DNA of 64,000 nt, from assembly GCA_963518955.1 (NCBI GenBank), contig CAUQKI010000008.1, positions 16,298 to 80,297 of the forward strand, in the 5' to 3' direction. This DNA comes from JABCPE02 sp963518955 (GTDB taxonomy: Bacteria > Bacteroidota > Bacteroidia > Flavobacteriales > Weeksellaceae). Position 1 is the stretch's first letter. Every line of letters begins with the position of its first letter. The position numbers and the translations under genes are program-made. The notes under the pieces are model-generated. The model had not been told where the DNA came from. It did no database searches and worked only from the letters and a program-made list of their open reading frames with translations. Positions 35,237 to 43,916 of the stretch are shown piece after piece.

Positions 35237-35268
35237 CAAATTTAGTAAATAAAAAATAAATTCAAAAA
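35237..35268 (-). promoter_or_regulatory. Bacteroidota-type promoter for rpoZ
   Basis: On the minus strand TTTTTTG (ending at 35263) is followed after 18 bases by TAAATTTG (35244-35237). The -7 box ends 20 bases before the rpoZ start codon, and the whole promoter lies in the short gap after bamD. Confidence 0.55.
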
Positions 35269-35271
35269 ACT

Positions 35272-36168
35272 TTATTTTTCCTCTTCTTCCTTTTCTCTCT
35301 TTTTCAGTTCTTCCTCTCTTTGTTTTTCTAGGAATTCAGCCTTTCTTTTTTCGTTTTCTTCGATTACTTTTAGGTGTTTTTCTAATTCCTTAGATAGTTT
35401 TTCTCTCATAGAAGCCGCTTCTTTAGAAGAACTAGTATCAGGAAAATCTCTTTCCACATCCTTTGAAAAGGCGATTGCACTTTCTAAACGATCTTTTTTC
35501 AGATCATAGATAGAGTGCATTCCTAGCTCATATTTGGCTTTCATGATATGCTCAAAACTTTTTTGTCTTAGTTTTGTGCTTGGATAGTCTTCCAGCAGAT
35601 TTTCAAATGCAGTGACAGCCGCTCTGTAATCAGCCATTCTGAAGTATCTTCTGGCTTGTTCGTAGTATTTGGTTTCTAGCCTTTGGGTAAGTTCATCTAT
35701 TTTTTTGTTAGCATCTTCTGCTCTTTCTTTATCAGAATTAGGATGATTATTTAAGAAATCCTGAAGCATATTGATAGCAGATTCTGTGCTGGTTTGGTCT
35801 AGGTTGTAGTCCGCAGCATCTTGATAGTAGCATATCGCAGCCATGTATGAAGCTTCTTCTCTTCTTGGATCATTAAGGAAAGTACCTGCGAAATTTTTGA
35901 ACTGGTGTCCTGCCAATCTGTAGTTTTTGTCATAATAGTTGGCATAAGCGAGTTTAAAAACCACTTCTGGTGCATCATCAGTCCCTGCCACTAGGTTAGG
36001 AAGTCTGTCATATAGTGCGATGGCGTTAGACCATTTTTTTTGTGCATAAAATTCATTAGCGGTATTGAGGATAAAGTCTTTATCACTGCTTTTGAGTGCA
36101 GTGGTAAGTTGTCTATTACACGAAATTATGCTCAATGAAGCTAAAGCAATAACAAAATATTTTTTCAT
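35272..36168 (-). CDS. bamD: Outer membrane assembly lipoprotein BamD
   Basis: This 298-residue protein has a lipoprotein signal (MKKYFVIALASLSIISCNRQ; lipid-modified Cys at 17), followed by TPR repeats from about 27 to 235. The blocks 'ALYDRLPNLVAGTDDAPEVV', 'RLAGHQFKNFAGTFLNDPRR' and 'AVTAFENLLEDYPSTKLRQK' are typical of BamD in Bacteroidota. The C-terminal 50 residues are a highly charged Lys/Glu coiled coil ('EEELKKREKEEEEK'). In the Bam complex it helps to fold beta-barrel proteins in the outer membrane. It starts the bamD-rpoZ-coaBC block. Confidence 0.92.
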   Translation of the reverse strand: MKKYFVIALASLSIISCNRQLTTALKSSDKDFILNTANEFYAQKKWSNAIALYDRLPNLVAGTDDAPEVVFKLAYANYYDKNYRLAGHQFKNFAGTFLNDPRREEASYMAAICYYQDAADYNLDQTSTESAINMLQDFLNNHPNSDKERAEDANKKIDELTQRLETKYYEQARRYFRMADYRAAVTAFENLLEDYPSTKLRQKSFEHIMKAKYELGMHSIYDLKKDRLESAIAFSKDVERDFPDTSSSKEAASMREKLSKELEKHLKVIEENEKRKAEFLEKQREEELKKREKEEEEK

Positions 36169-36197
36169 AAATTTTGACTAAAAATAAATTTAAACCA

Positions 36198-36205
36198 CAA
36201 AAATA
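36198..36205 (-). promoter_or_regulatory. -7 box (TATTTTTG) for bamD
   Basis: The minus strand reads TATTTTTG at 36205-36198, 29 bases before the bamD start codon. The nearest TTTTG on the upstream side is only 13 bases away, shorter than usual. Confidence 0.35.
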
Positions 36206-36262
36206 TGATTTTTTTTGCCAAAAGAATTGATTTAACAAAAAATTATCATTTTTATTAGAAAA

Positions 36263-36889
36263 TTATTTTTCATCAAAGCCTAAAATAGCAAAAACACAGT
36301 TGTGCAAATGTTCTATTACTTTTTTCTCTATTTTCAGAGGCAGGTCTTGTGAGGTGCAGTTTAGGAATTTTTCATAAAAAGACCTGTTTCTGATGGTAAA
36401 CAGCACGGTTCCTACGATGGTGGAGATGATATCTTCCGCCTTTGCAGGTTTTTTGAAAGTTCCTGTGGCCATGCCTTTTTCTATGATTTTTTCTATAATA
36501 TTAGTGCAGATGAGATAGAAATCTGTGAGAAGATTTCTGACTCTTTCAGAATTTTTCATTTCTTGGGTGACAAATCCATGAAAATGAGTGTATTTTAGAA
36601 CTTCTCCTACCACGAAATTGATAATTTCTTTTATCTGGATTTCTGGTCTTATGTTGCCTAATATTTGGGTAAGTTCAGAGAATTTCTCTTTGCTCCTCTG
36701 TATGCGGTATTCATACAGGCAGGTCATCATTTTTTCTTTTGAACCAAAATAGTACGAAATCATTGCTACATTGATGTTGGCTTTTTTAGAAATCTCCCTT
36801 ACAGAGGTGTCTTCAAAGCCATTTTGGGCAATAAGTTCCTCAGCCACATTTAGAATGTGAATTTGTTTTGCGTTAAAAGGTTTTTGCAT
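36263..36889 (-). CDS. TetR/AcrR-family transcriptional regulator
   Basis: This protein has an N-terminal TetR helix-turn-helix domain with 'NAKQIHILNVAEELIAQNGF', 'TSVREISKKANINVAMISYY' and 'FGSKEKMMTCLYEYR' in order (residues about 6-63), and a ligand-binding C-terminal domain that looks like the TetR_C family with no clear ligand motif. The start is the ATG at 36889 (MQKPFN), since the TTG at 36904 lies outside the conserved N-terminus; this gives 208 residues. No target operator can be shown. The gene upstream on the other strand is gcvH, so it may act on genes elsewhere. Confidence 0.88.
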   Translation of the reverse strand: MQKPFNAKQIHILNVAEELIAQNGFEDTSVREISKKANINVAMISYYFGSKEKMMTCLYEYRIQRSKEKFSELTQILGNIRPEIQIKEIINFVVGEVLKYTHFHGFVTQEMKNSERVRNLLTDFYLICTNIIEKIIEKGMATGTFKKPAKAEDIISTIVGTVLFTIRNRSFYEKFLNCTSQDLPLKIEKKVIEHLHNCVFAILGFDEK

Positions 36890-36996
36890 GTCTTTGTTTG
36901 TCAATTATAGTTAAACCGAAAAGGTCTTCTACAAAGGTAAGGCAATTTTTGTGAAAAATACTAAAAAAATAACATGATGAATTTCATAAAATAAAT

Positions 36997-37027
36997 TTTG
37001 TTTTCTACCGATTTTAGTTTAAATTTG
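36997..37027 (+). promoter_or_regulatory. Bacteroidota-type promoter for gcvH
   Basis: TTTG (36997-37000) is followed after 19 bases by TAAATTTG (37020-37027). The start codon of gcvH is 19 bases beyond the -7 box. This is one of the best promoter matches in the window. Confidence 0.7.
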
Positions 37028-37046
37028 GAGAAAAATTTTAAATAAA

Positions 37047-37424
37047 ATGAGTATACCAGCAGAACTAAAGTACACAAAAGACCATGAATGGGTAAGAATA
37101 GAAGGAAACATCGCTGTGGTGGGAATCACGGATTTCGCACAGGGTGAGTTAGGAGACATTGTCTTCGTAGATATTGACAGTGTGGGTGATGAGCTAAACG
37201 CAGGAGATGTTTTCGGGAGTGTAGAGGCTGTGAAGACAGTATCTGACCTATATCTTCCACTTTCTGGGAAAGTAGTCGAGTTTAATGAAGAGCTAGAAAG
37301 TGAGCCTGAACTAGTAAATACAGATCCTTATGGAAAGGGCTGGATTATAAAATTAGAAATAGCAGAAGGTGCAGATCAGTCAGAACTTCTTTCTGCAGAC
37401 CAATATAACGAAGTGATTGGATAA
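37047..37424 (+). CDS. gcvH: Glycine cleavage system H protein
   Basis: This 125-residue lipoyl carrier protein moves the aminomethyl group between the P and T proteins. The lipoylation lysine is in 'VFGSVEAVKTVSDLYLPLSG' near residue 63. The start 'AELKYTKDHEWVRIEGN' and end 'LLSADQYNEVIG' are standard for the family. No gcvP or gcvT is in the window. The gene overlaps the VanZ-like gene by 8 bases if the TTG start of that gene is used. Confidence 0.95.
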   Translation: MSIPAELKYTKDHEWVRIEGNIAVVGITDFAQGELGDIVFVDIDSVGDELNAGDVFGSVEAVKTVSDLYLPLSGKVVEFNEELESEPELVNTDPYGKGWIIKLEIAEGADQSELLSADQYNEVIG

Positions 37425-37791
37425 GATTAGTCGCTTATTTAGATACAAGATATTGCCCATTTATTGGGCATTTCTTACTTATATGCTTCTCAGACCAGGT
37501 GAGGTTAATAGAGAGAAACATTGGTTTGAGTTTCATAACTTAGACAAGATTGTTCATTTCCTTATTTTTGTTGTTTTAGGATTCTGTTATAGGGTGGCTT
37601 TCCCAAAACAAAAAAAATGGCTTTTTGTGGTGGTGATGTTTATTTATGCGCTATTCACTGAGGTTGCACAGGGGCTGATGAATATGGGGCGGACAATGGA
37701 TTTTTATGACCTGCTTGCGGATATGATAGGTGCAGGTTTTGGGTGTTTTATTTTTTTGAAAATTTTACATTATATAGAGAGAAGAAAATAG
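37417..37791 (+). CDS. VanZ-like membrane protein
   Basis: This 124-residue protein has about four hydrophobic segments. The VanZ-like pattern is seen in 'MLLRPGEVNREKHWFEFHNL', 'DKIVHFLIFVVLGFCYRVAF' and 'ALFTEVAQGLMNMGRTMDFY', with the conserved His-Phe and Glu-Gln blocks. The function is unknown; members can affect teicoplanin resistance. The start is taken as TTG at 37417, which overlaps gcvH. The first ATG (residue 23) would remove the first helix, so it is less likely. Confidence 0.78.
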   Translation: MDKISRLFRYKILPIYWAFLTYMLLRPGEVNREKHWFEFHNLDKIVHFLIFVVLGFCYRVAFPKQKKWLFVVVMFIYALFTEVAQGLMNMGRTMDFYDLLADMIGAGFGCFIFLKILHYIERRK

Positions 37792-37832
37792 GAGAGGATT
37801 TTAGGAATTCAAGATAATTCTTTGATTTTTCT

Positions 37833-37840
37833 TACTTTTG
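37833..37840 (+). promoter_or_regulatory. -7-like box (TACTTTTG) before the PLP gene pair
   Basis: TACTTTTG lies 29 bases before the start codon at 37870 in the 78-base gap after the VanZ-like gene. There is no TTG at the standard distance. Confidence 0.35.
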
Positions 37841-37869
37841 CAAAAATTTTCAGAGATAATTTTTTTTAG

Positions 37870-38895
37870 ATGAATAATGTTTATGATAATATTTTAGGTC
37901 TTATAGGGAATACTCCCATGGTAAGGCTTAATAAAGTGGTAGAGGACAATCCTGCAAAGGTTTTTGCAAAGTTAGAATTTTATAACCCAGGGCATTCCGT
38001 GAAAGACAGAATAGCCCTGCACATTATAGAAACTGCTGAAAAAAAAGGAATTTTGACCAAAGGAGCTACCATCGTAGAGACTACTTCTGGGAATACAGGA
38101 TTTTCGGTAGCGATGATAAGTGCATTACGCGGATATAAGTGTATTCTTGCGGTAAGTGATAAAACAAAACCCGAAAAAATAGCTTTCCTAAAATCATTGG
38201 GTGCGACTGTCTATGTATGTCCAGCCAGTGTTCCTGCTGATGACCCTCGCTCTTACTACGAAGTAGCCAAAAAAATTACCGCAGAAACGCCTAATTCGGT
38301 GTATATCAATCAGTATTTCAATGAATTAAATGTGGAAGCGCATTATTTGACTACGGGAAAAGAAATTTGGGAGCAGACAGAAGGAAAGATTACCCATCTT
38401 TTTGGGTGTACAGGAACAGGTGGAACGCTCTCTGGTTCAGCCAAATACATAAAAGAACAAAATCCTAATGTGAAAATCATCGGAGTAGATGCAGACGGCT
38501 CTATTCTGAAAACTTACCACGAAACAGGGAAAATCAATAAAGATGAAATCCACTCTTACCAAATAGAAGGTTTGGGCAAAAATTTAATTCCAGATACACT
38601 TCTTTTTGATAAAATAGATGAATTTGTAAGAGTAAATGATGAAAACAGCGCCTATATGACCCGCGAAATAGCTATAAAAGAGGCTATCATGGGAGGCTAT
38701 ACCACAGGTGCTGTGATGCAGGCGTTTAAGCAATACGCTCAAAATCACACCTTTACGAAGGATGATTTGGTGGTGCTTATTTTCCCTGACCACGGCTCTA
38801 AATACATGACCAAAGTGTACAGCGATGAGTGGATGGCGGAAATGGGCTTTACTCACAGTGATATGGCTAAATATAAAGAAGCTATTATAATATAA
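37870..38895 (+). CDS. Cysteine synthase-family PLP enzyme, candidate cysteate synthase
   Basis: This 341-residue beta-family PLP enzyme has the PLP lysine at 45 ('YNPGHSVKDRIAL'), the substrate loop 'ETTSGNTGFSVAM' near 70 and the phosphate loop 'GCTGTGGTLSGSAKYI' near 178. 'INQYFNELNVEAHYLTTGKE' near 155 is of the cystathionine beta-synthase-like type, without a C-terminal CBS domain. By family it could be cysteine synthase, cystathionine beta-synthase or cysteate synthase. The gene directly before an SPT-like acyltransferase favours cysteate synthase of the sulfonolipid (capnine) pathway, in which phosphoserine and sulfite give cysteate. That is an inference from context. Confidence 0.75.
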   Translation: MNNVYDNILGLIGNTPMVRLNKVVEDNPAKVFAKLEFYNPGHSVKDRIALHIIETAEKKGILTKGATIVETTSGNTGFSVAMISALRGYKCILAVSDKTKPEKIAFLKSLGATVYVCPASVPADDPRSYYEVAKKITAETPNSVYINQYFNELNVEAHYLTTGKEIWEQTEGKITHLFGCTGTGGTLSGSAKYIKEQNPNVKIIGVDADGSILKTYHETGKINKDEIHSYQIEGLGKNLIPDTLLFDKIDEFVRVNDENSAYMTREIAIKEAIMGGYTTGAVMQAFKQYAQNHTFTKDDLVVLIFPDHGSKYMTKVYSDEWMAEMGFTHSDMAKYKEAIII

Positions 38896-38926
38896 AAATT
38901 TGATTACGAATAAATTAGAAAAAATT

Positions 38927-40186
38927 ATGGATATTTTTGAAAGAATTAAACAAAATCCAGGACCATTGGGTCAGTTTGCGGATTATGGTGAAGGATATTT
39001 TATTTTCCCAAAATTAGAAGGGAAAATTGGGCCAAGAATGAAATTTCAAGGGAAAGAAGTAGTTTTCTGGTCTGCCAATGACTATTTGGGGCTTTGTAAC
39101 CACCCAGAAGTTTTGGAAGCAGATGCCAAAGCAGCAGCAGAATACGGAATGTTCTATCCAATGGGGGCGAGAGCGATGTCTGGTGAAACAGAAGCACACC
39201 TGCAGCTGGAGAGAGAATTGGCTGAGTTTGTAGAGAAAGAAGCGGCCTATTTGCTGAACTTCGGTTATCAAGGGATGGTGTCTATCATAGATGCTTTGGT
39301 GACGAGAAGAGATGTTATCGTATATGATGCTGATTCTCATGCATGTATCATTGACGGGGTAAGACTACATTTCGGGACAAGTTTTACTTACAAACACAAT
39401 GATATGGAGAGTTTGGAGAAAAACCTTGAAAGAGCTACGAAAGTAGCAGAAGAAAACGGCGGAGGAATTTTAGTAATTACTGAGGGAGTTTTCGGAATGA
39501 GAGGTCAGCAAGGTAAATTAAAGGAAATCTGCGATTTGAAAAAGAAATTTAATTTCAGATTGTTGGTAGATGATGCTCATGGTTTCGGGACATTAGGAAA
39601 AAGAGGAGCTGGAGCAGGTGAGGAGCAAGGATGCCAAGACCAAATCGATGTGTATTTCTCTACTTTTGCTAAATCAATGGCTGGTTTCGGGGCTTTCGTG
39701 GCAGGGGACAAGCAGATTGTAAGATACCTTAAATTTAACCTTCGTTCTCAGATTTTTGCTAAATCTTTGACAATGCCAATGGTTATCGGAGGATTGAAGA
39801 GATTGGAGCTTTTGAGAAGCAGACCAGAAATCAAGGCTAAACTTTGGGAAAATGTTCGCAAATTACAAAACGGACTTAGAGAAAGAGGATTTAATTTAGG
39901 AGAAACGAATACTTGTGTAACGCCTGTGTTTATTGAGGGTTCGCCAGTAGAAGCGACACTATTGGTAAAAGACCTGAGAGAGAATTATGGAATTTTCACT
40001 TCGGTGGTGGTTTATCCAGTAATTCCAAAAGGGAATATCTTGCTAAGGCTGATTCCTACGGCATCTCATACCGATGCGGAAATCAACGAAACTCTGGATG
40101 CTTTCGCAGCATTGAAAGAAAAACTAGATTCAGGGTTTTATAAAGAACAAGAAAAACAAATGGGCTTGAACTTTATGCCGCTTTAA
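38927..40186 (+). CDS. Alpha-oxoamine synthase family PLP enzyme (SPT-like; candidate cysteate acyltransferase)
   Basis: This PLP enzyme condenses an acyl thioester with an amino acid, releasing CO2. The PLP lysine is Lys249 ('FSTFAKSMAGFG'), 'LLVDDAHGFGTLGKRG' near 212-227 contains the pyridine-binding Asp and stacking His, and 'FWSANDYLGLCNHPEV' near 48 is the family opening. The product is 419 residues from the ATG at 38927; the TTG at 38900 adds nine non-conserved residues and is rejected. Options are serine palmitoyltransferase, KBL, AONS or the cysteate acyltransferase (SulA/CapB type). No bio or tdh genes are near, and a cysteine-synthase-like gene lies 31 bases upstream, so the sulfonolipid role is the favoured inference. 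Confidence 0.78.
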   Translation: MDIFERIKQNPGPLGQFADYGEGYFIFPKLEGKIGPRMKFQGKEVVFWSANDYLGLCNHPEVLEADAKAAAEYGMFYPMGARAMSGETEAHLQLERELAEFVEKEAAYLLNFGYQGMVSIIDALVTRRDVIVYDADSHACIIDGVRLHFGTSFTYKHNDMESLEKNLERATKVAEENGGGILVITEGVFGMRGQQGKLKEICDLKKKFNFRLLVDDAHGFGTLGKRGAGAGEEQGCQDQIDVYFSTFAKSMAGFGAFVAGDKQIVRYLKFNLRSQIFAKSLTMPMVIGGLKRLELLRSRPEIKAKLWENVRKLQNGLRERGFNLGETNTCVTPVFIEGSPVEATLLVKDLRENYGIFTSVVVYPVIPKGNILLRLIPTASHTDAEINETLDAFAALKEKLDSGFYKEQEKQMGLNFMPL

Positions 40187-40195
40187 AAATGATTT

Positions 40196-40230
40196 AAAAT
40201 CCAATATTGAGCAAATCAATGTTGGATTTT
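40196..40230 (+). terminator. Terminator after the SPT-like gene
   Basis: AAAATCCAATATTG (40196-40209) pairs with CAATGTTGGATTTT (40217-40230) through one G.U pair, with a 7-base loop and a following T-run. It lies 9 bases after the stop codon. A -7-like TATTTTTG for the next gene overlaps its T-run (40233-40240). Confidence 0.75.
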
Positions 40231-40256
40231 TTTATTTTTGTAAAAAATATTTTTTG

Positions 40257-42476
40257 ATGAGAAGAATTATTCTATTGGGGCTGTCAGCGTTTCCTGTTTT
40301 GGGATATTCTCAGACGGAAGAAGATGAACCAAAGGAAAAACAGATAGAAGAGGTGGTTTTTCAGAAAAAAGCCAAATCCACAGACCTTACCAATGTGCAG
40401 ATTTCCTCGGAGGAGGTAAAGGGAGCGGCTACGGTTTCGGGGGGAGTGGAAACTCTGCTGAAAACCCTGCCTTCGGTAAATTCAAATGCAGAGCTGAGTT
40501 CTCAATATATGGTGCGCGGTGGTAATTTTGATGAAAATCTTACCTATATCAATGATGTGGAAATCCTCAGACCGCTTCTCATCAGAAACAGCCAGCAGGA
40601 GGGGATGAGTATCATCAATCCTGATATGGTCTCTACAGTTAATTTCTCTGCGGGAGGTTTTGAGGCGAAATATGGCGACAAGATGTCTTCGGTTCTCAAT
40701 ATTTATTATCGCCAGTCAAGAGGTTTTGAACTCTCTGGCGAGGCATCGCTCATTGGCGGCAGACTGACTTTGGGAATGGCATCCAAAGACCAAAAACTTT
40801 CGGCTTTATTCGGTGGGAGATACAGAAACACGAATTTGGTTTTAAACACACTGAACGAAAATACCGATTTTAACCCAAAATATTTTGATTTTCAGACTTA
40901 TATAAATTATAAATTTAATCCAAAATGGAATTTGTCCTTTCTGGGCTATTGGATGAATAATATCTACGAAATGCGCCCAAAGGAAAGGAGCATAGATTTT
41001 GGTACTTTGCAAAATCCTATTACGCTGGATGTCTATTATGACGGGAAGGAGGAAGACAAGTATAAAAATATGATGGGAACGGTCTCGCTGAATTTTATTC
41101 CAAATGAAAAATGGGCATTTTCTTGGGATAATTTCGCCTATCAAAACAGAGAGCGAGAATATTATACCATTTCATCGGCGTTTAGATTGTTCGTTCCGAA
41201 CGCTTCTACAGGCTATTATACAGCATCTTATGATATAGGAGGGCAGACAGACCACGCGAGGAATGATGTTTTGCTCAGGACTTTTGGGTCTCAGTTTAAA
41301 GTAAAATTTTCTCCTTCGGTTAATACTAAAATAGAAGTGGGAGCAAAGATAGAATCTGAAAAACTGCAAGATGCTACCAACGAATGGCGATATGTGTCTT
41401 ACAGCGGATATAGTTTTCCTATGCAAAATTATCCATTTGGGATTTTAAATTCTGCTCCTTTAAACCTGAATTACAGCATTAGCGGAATGAACGATGTGAA
41501 TGCTACGAGGTTTTTGGCTTTTGCTCAATATTCCAAAAAATTCCTCTGGGGAGGGCATAAAATGTTTGTGAATGCAGGCGCGAGGGTGCAGAACTGGAGT
41601 TTTAATAAAGAATTTCTGTTTTCTCCAAGACTTCAGCTGGCTGTAAAGCCTGACTGGGAGACAGATATGCTGTTTCGTTTCGCGACAGGGGTCTATTATC
41701 AAGCGCCTTATTATAGAGAAATCAAATCCCTTGATGGAAGTTTGGATAGTTCTATCAAGGCTCAAAAATCCCTGCATTTTGTTCTTGCCAATGATTATGA
41801 ATTTGCATGGAAAGAGCGTCCATTTAAGCTGACTACGGAGCTTTATTATAAGAAAATGAGCAACCTGATGCCTTATTATATGGACAATATGCGCATAAGA
41901 TATTCAGGGAAAAATAATGCGAAGGGCTATGCGTACGGCGTGGATGCGAGATTGTTCGGAGAGTTCGTTCCTGGGGTGGATTCTTGGATTTCTGTGGGAT
42001 ATTCCAGAATTTATGAAAATATTGATAATAAAGGTTTTATCCCTCGCCCTACCGATCAGCGTTTTCGTGTGTCGATGTTTTATCAGGACTATATGCCAAA
42101 ATTTCCAAGTATGAGGGTAAATCTCACTTTGGTCTATGCTAGTGGACTTCCTACAGGAACGCCGATATTATTTAATGCAGATGGCACGCCTAATTTTGAT
42201 ACGGCATATCATTTCCAAAAAACATTGACTTCATATAAGCGCGTAGATATAGGGCTTACCAAGATTTTTATAGACCAGAAAGACCATAAGCCAAAGAGTG
42301 TTTTTTGGTCTAAATTCAAGGAATTAAGCCTTGGTGTTCAGGTTTTTAATGCATTTAATATTCATAATACCGTTGCTAATCAATGGATAAATGACATAGA
42401 GACAGGCTATTATTATCCTGTTCCTGTGCGATTGACAGGGCGTTTTTTCAATGCGAAATTGGAGTTTAAATTCTAA
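40257..42476 (+). CDS. TonB-dependent outer membrane receptor
   Basis: This protein of about 739 residues has a signal peptide (about 1-18, ending 'PVLGYSQ') and a plug domain: 'KQIEEVVFQKKAKSTDLTNV' near 25, 'LLKTLPSVNSNAELSSQYMV', 'RGGNFDENLTYINDVEILRP' near 85 and 'SAGGFEAKYGDKMSSVLNI' near 128. The barrel shows the alternating aromatic pattern and ends in '...RFFNAKLEFKF' with a terminal Phe, as needed for Bam recognition. There is no N-terminal carboxypeptidase-like domain. The substrate is not clear. It is not accompanied by a SusD-like gene, so a sugar role is less likely. The start ATG at 40257 follows a TTG at 40254 in the same frame. Confidence 0.9.
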   Translation: MRRIILLGLSAFPVLGYSQTEEDEPKEKQIEEVVFQKKAKSTDLTNVQISSEEVKGAATVSGGVETLLKTLPSVNSNAELSSQYMVRGGNFDENLTYINDVEILRPLLIRNSQQEGMSIINPDMVSTVNFSAGGFEAKYGDKMSSVLNIYYRQSRGFELSGEASLIGGRLTLGMASKDQKLSALFGGRYRNTNLVLNTLNENTDFNPKYFDFQTYINYKFNPKWNLSFLGYWMNNIYEMRPKERSIDFGTLQNPITLDVYYDGKEEDKYKNMMGTVSLNFIPNEKWAFSWDNFAYQNREREYYTISSAFRLFVPNASTGYYTASYDIGGQTDHARNDVLLRTFGSQFKVKFSPSVNTKIEVGAKIESEKLQDATNEWRYVSYSGYSFPMQNYPFGILNSAPLNLNYSISGMNDVNATRFLAFAQYSKKFLWGGHKMFVNAGARVQNWSFNKEFLFSPRLQLAVKPDWETDMLFRFATGVYYQAPYYREIKSLDGSLDSSIKAQKSLHFVLANDYEFAWKERPFKLTTELYYKKMSNLMPYYMDNMRIRYSGKNNAKGYAYGVDARLFGEFVPGVDSWISVGYSRIYENIDNKGFIPRPTDQRFRVSMFYQDYMPKFPSMRVNLTLVYASGLPTGTPILFNADGTPNFDTAYHFQKTLTSYKRVDIGLTKIFIDQKDHKPKSVFWSKFKELSLGVQVFNAFNIHNTVANQWINDIETGYYYPVPVRLTGRFFNAKLEFKF

Positions 42477-42478
42477 AT

Positions 42479-42513
42479 AAAAAACCACTGAATTTATAAT
42501 TCAGTGGTTTTTT
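42479..42513. terminator. Bidirectional terminator between the TonB receptor and tyrS
   Basis: A 16-bp perfect stem (arms 42479-42494 and 42498-42513, core ACCACTGAAT/ATTCAGTGGT) with a 3-base loop has A- and T-runs on both sides. It serves the receptor on the plus strand and tyrS on the minus strand. Confidence 0.85.
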
Positions 42514-42532
42514 GTGGATTAAATATTTTGGG

Positions 42533-43825
42533 TTAAACAACTTTCACTACGAAATAGTTTTTCTTTCCTTTTTGAAGAAGAAGGAATTTCCCATTGATAA
42601 GGTTTTCTTCGCTCGTGATGAAGCTTTCATCTACTTTGGTTTTGTTCACCGAGATGGAATTTCCTGCAAGTTCTCTCTTGGCTTCGCCTTTTGAGGAGAG
42701 GAAACCTGTCTTTTCTGAAAGCAGGCTCACGATATCTGCACCGATGATTTCCTGTTTGCTGACTTCTTTTTGTGGAACGCCATCAAAAACTTCAAGGAAA
42801 GTCTGTTCGTCAAGTTTTTTCAAGTCGTCTGAAGTAGAATTTCCGAAAAGAATTTTCGAAGCCTGAATAGCCTTGTCCAATTCTGTTTTTCCGTGAACCA
42901 AAATAGTAAGTTCTTCGGCTAATTTGTTTTGTAAAATTCTTAAATGCGGCGCCTCACTATGCTGAGCTGTCAGCTGTTCAATTTCTTCTTTTGGAAGCAT
43001 CGTGAAAATCTTGATATATCGCTCTGCATCGGCATCAGAAGTGTTTATCCAGTATTGGTAGAATTTGTAAGGTGAAGTTTTTTCTGGGTCTAGCCAAACA
43101 TTTCCACCTTCGGATTTTCCGAATTTAGTTCCATCAGCTTTCGTAATCAGCGGGCAAGTAAGCGCATAGGCTTTTCCTCCTGCGATACGACGGATAAGCT
43201 CTGTTCCAGTGGTGATATTTCCCCATTGGTCAGACCCTCCCATCTGTAGCGTAAGGCTTTTTTCTTGGTATAAATGCAAGAAATCATACCCTTGTAAAAG
43301 CTGATAAGAGAACTCCGTGAAAGACATTCCGTCTGTGTTTTCATTTGGGTCAAAACGCTTTTTCACAGAGTCTTTCGCCATCATATAATTAACAGTGATG
43401 TGCTTACCCACATCGCGAATGAAAGACAGAAATGAGAAGCCTTTCATCCAATCATAATTATTGACAAGCTCGGCAGCATTAGGAGCATCACTATCAAAAT
43501 CGAGGAACTTTGAGAGTTGTTTTTTAATCCCTGTAATGTATTGTGCAAGCATTTCCTCTGTAAGGAGGTTTCTCTCTGCCGACTTTCCGGAAGGGTCGCC
43601 AATCATCCCCGTAGCACCTCCCACAAGGGCATACGGCTTATGTCCGCAGTTCTGGAAGTGTTTTAGTATCATTATCCCAACCAAATGCCCGATATGCAAT
43701 GAATCCGCAGTAGGGTCAAATCCGATATACGCCGAACGAAGCCCTTCCATAAGGTGTTCTTCAGTTTCAGGCATTATATCCTGAATCATACCACGCCAAC
43801 GCAGTTCTTCTACGAAATTTCTCAT
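42533..43825 (-). CDS. tyrS: Tyrosyl-tRNA synthetase
   Basis: This 430-residue class I synthetase has the HIGH-like motif in 'PTADSLHIGHLVGIMIL' near 36-52 and the KMSKS-like motif in 'KADGTKFGKSEGGNV' near 227-241 (KFGKS). The tyrosine-binding region shows 'MGGSDQWGNITTG' near 195. A C-terminal S4 RNA-binding domain covers about 360-430 ('SKGEAKRELAGNSISVNKTK'). Length and motif order are those of the bacterial TyrS type. The leader is unusual: it contains a short ORF and a terminator-like hairpin between 43897 and 43951. Confidence 0.95.
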   Translation of the reverse strand: MRNFVEELRWRGMIQDIMPETEEHLMEGLRSAYIGFDPTADSLHIGHLVGIMILKHFQNCGHKPYALVGGATGMIGDPSGKSAERNLLTEEMLAQYITGIKKQLSKFLDFDSDAPNAAELVNNYDWMKGFSFLSFIRDVGKHITVNYMMAKDSVKKRFDPNENTDGMSFTEFSYQLLQGYDFLHLYQEKSLTLQMGGSDQWGNITTGTELIRRIAGGKAYALTCPLITKADGTKFGKSEGGNVWLDPEKTSPYKFYQYWINTSDADAERYIKIFTMLPKEEIEQLTAQHSEAPHLRILQNKLAEELTILVHGKTELDKAIQASKILFGNSTSDDLKKLDEQTFLEVFDGVPQKEVSKQEIIGADIVSLLSEKTGFLSSKGEAKRELAGNSISVNKTKVDESFITSEENLINGKFLLLQKGKKNYFVVKVV

Positions 43826-43896
43826 TTTTAATAAAATTTAAAAATTAGTAATAAATATTCGGAAATTAGTTTTTTCAGCTTTAAAAATAAAAATTC

Positions 43897-43916
43897 ACTC
43901 GGATGAAAATCCGAGT
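43897..43916 (-). promoter_or_regulatory. Terminator-like hairpin in the tyrS leader (candidate attenuator)
   Basis: On the minus strand ACTCGGA (43916-43910) pairs with TCCGAGT (43903-43897) around a 6-base loop, followed by GAATTTTTATTTTT. The stop codon of the 11-codon leader ORF (43918-43916) touches the first arm. The hairpin sits about 70 bases before the tyrS start. Confidence 0.5.
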
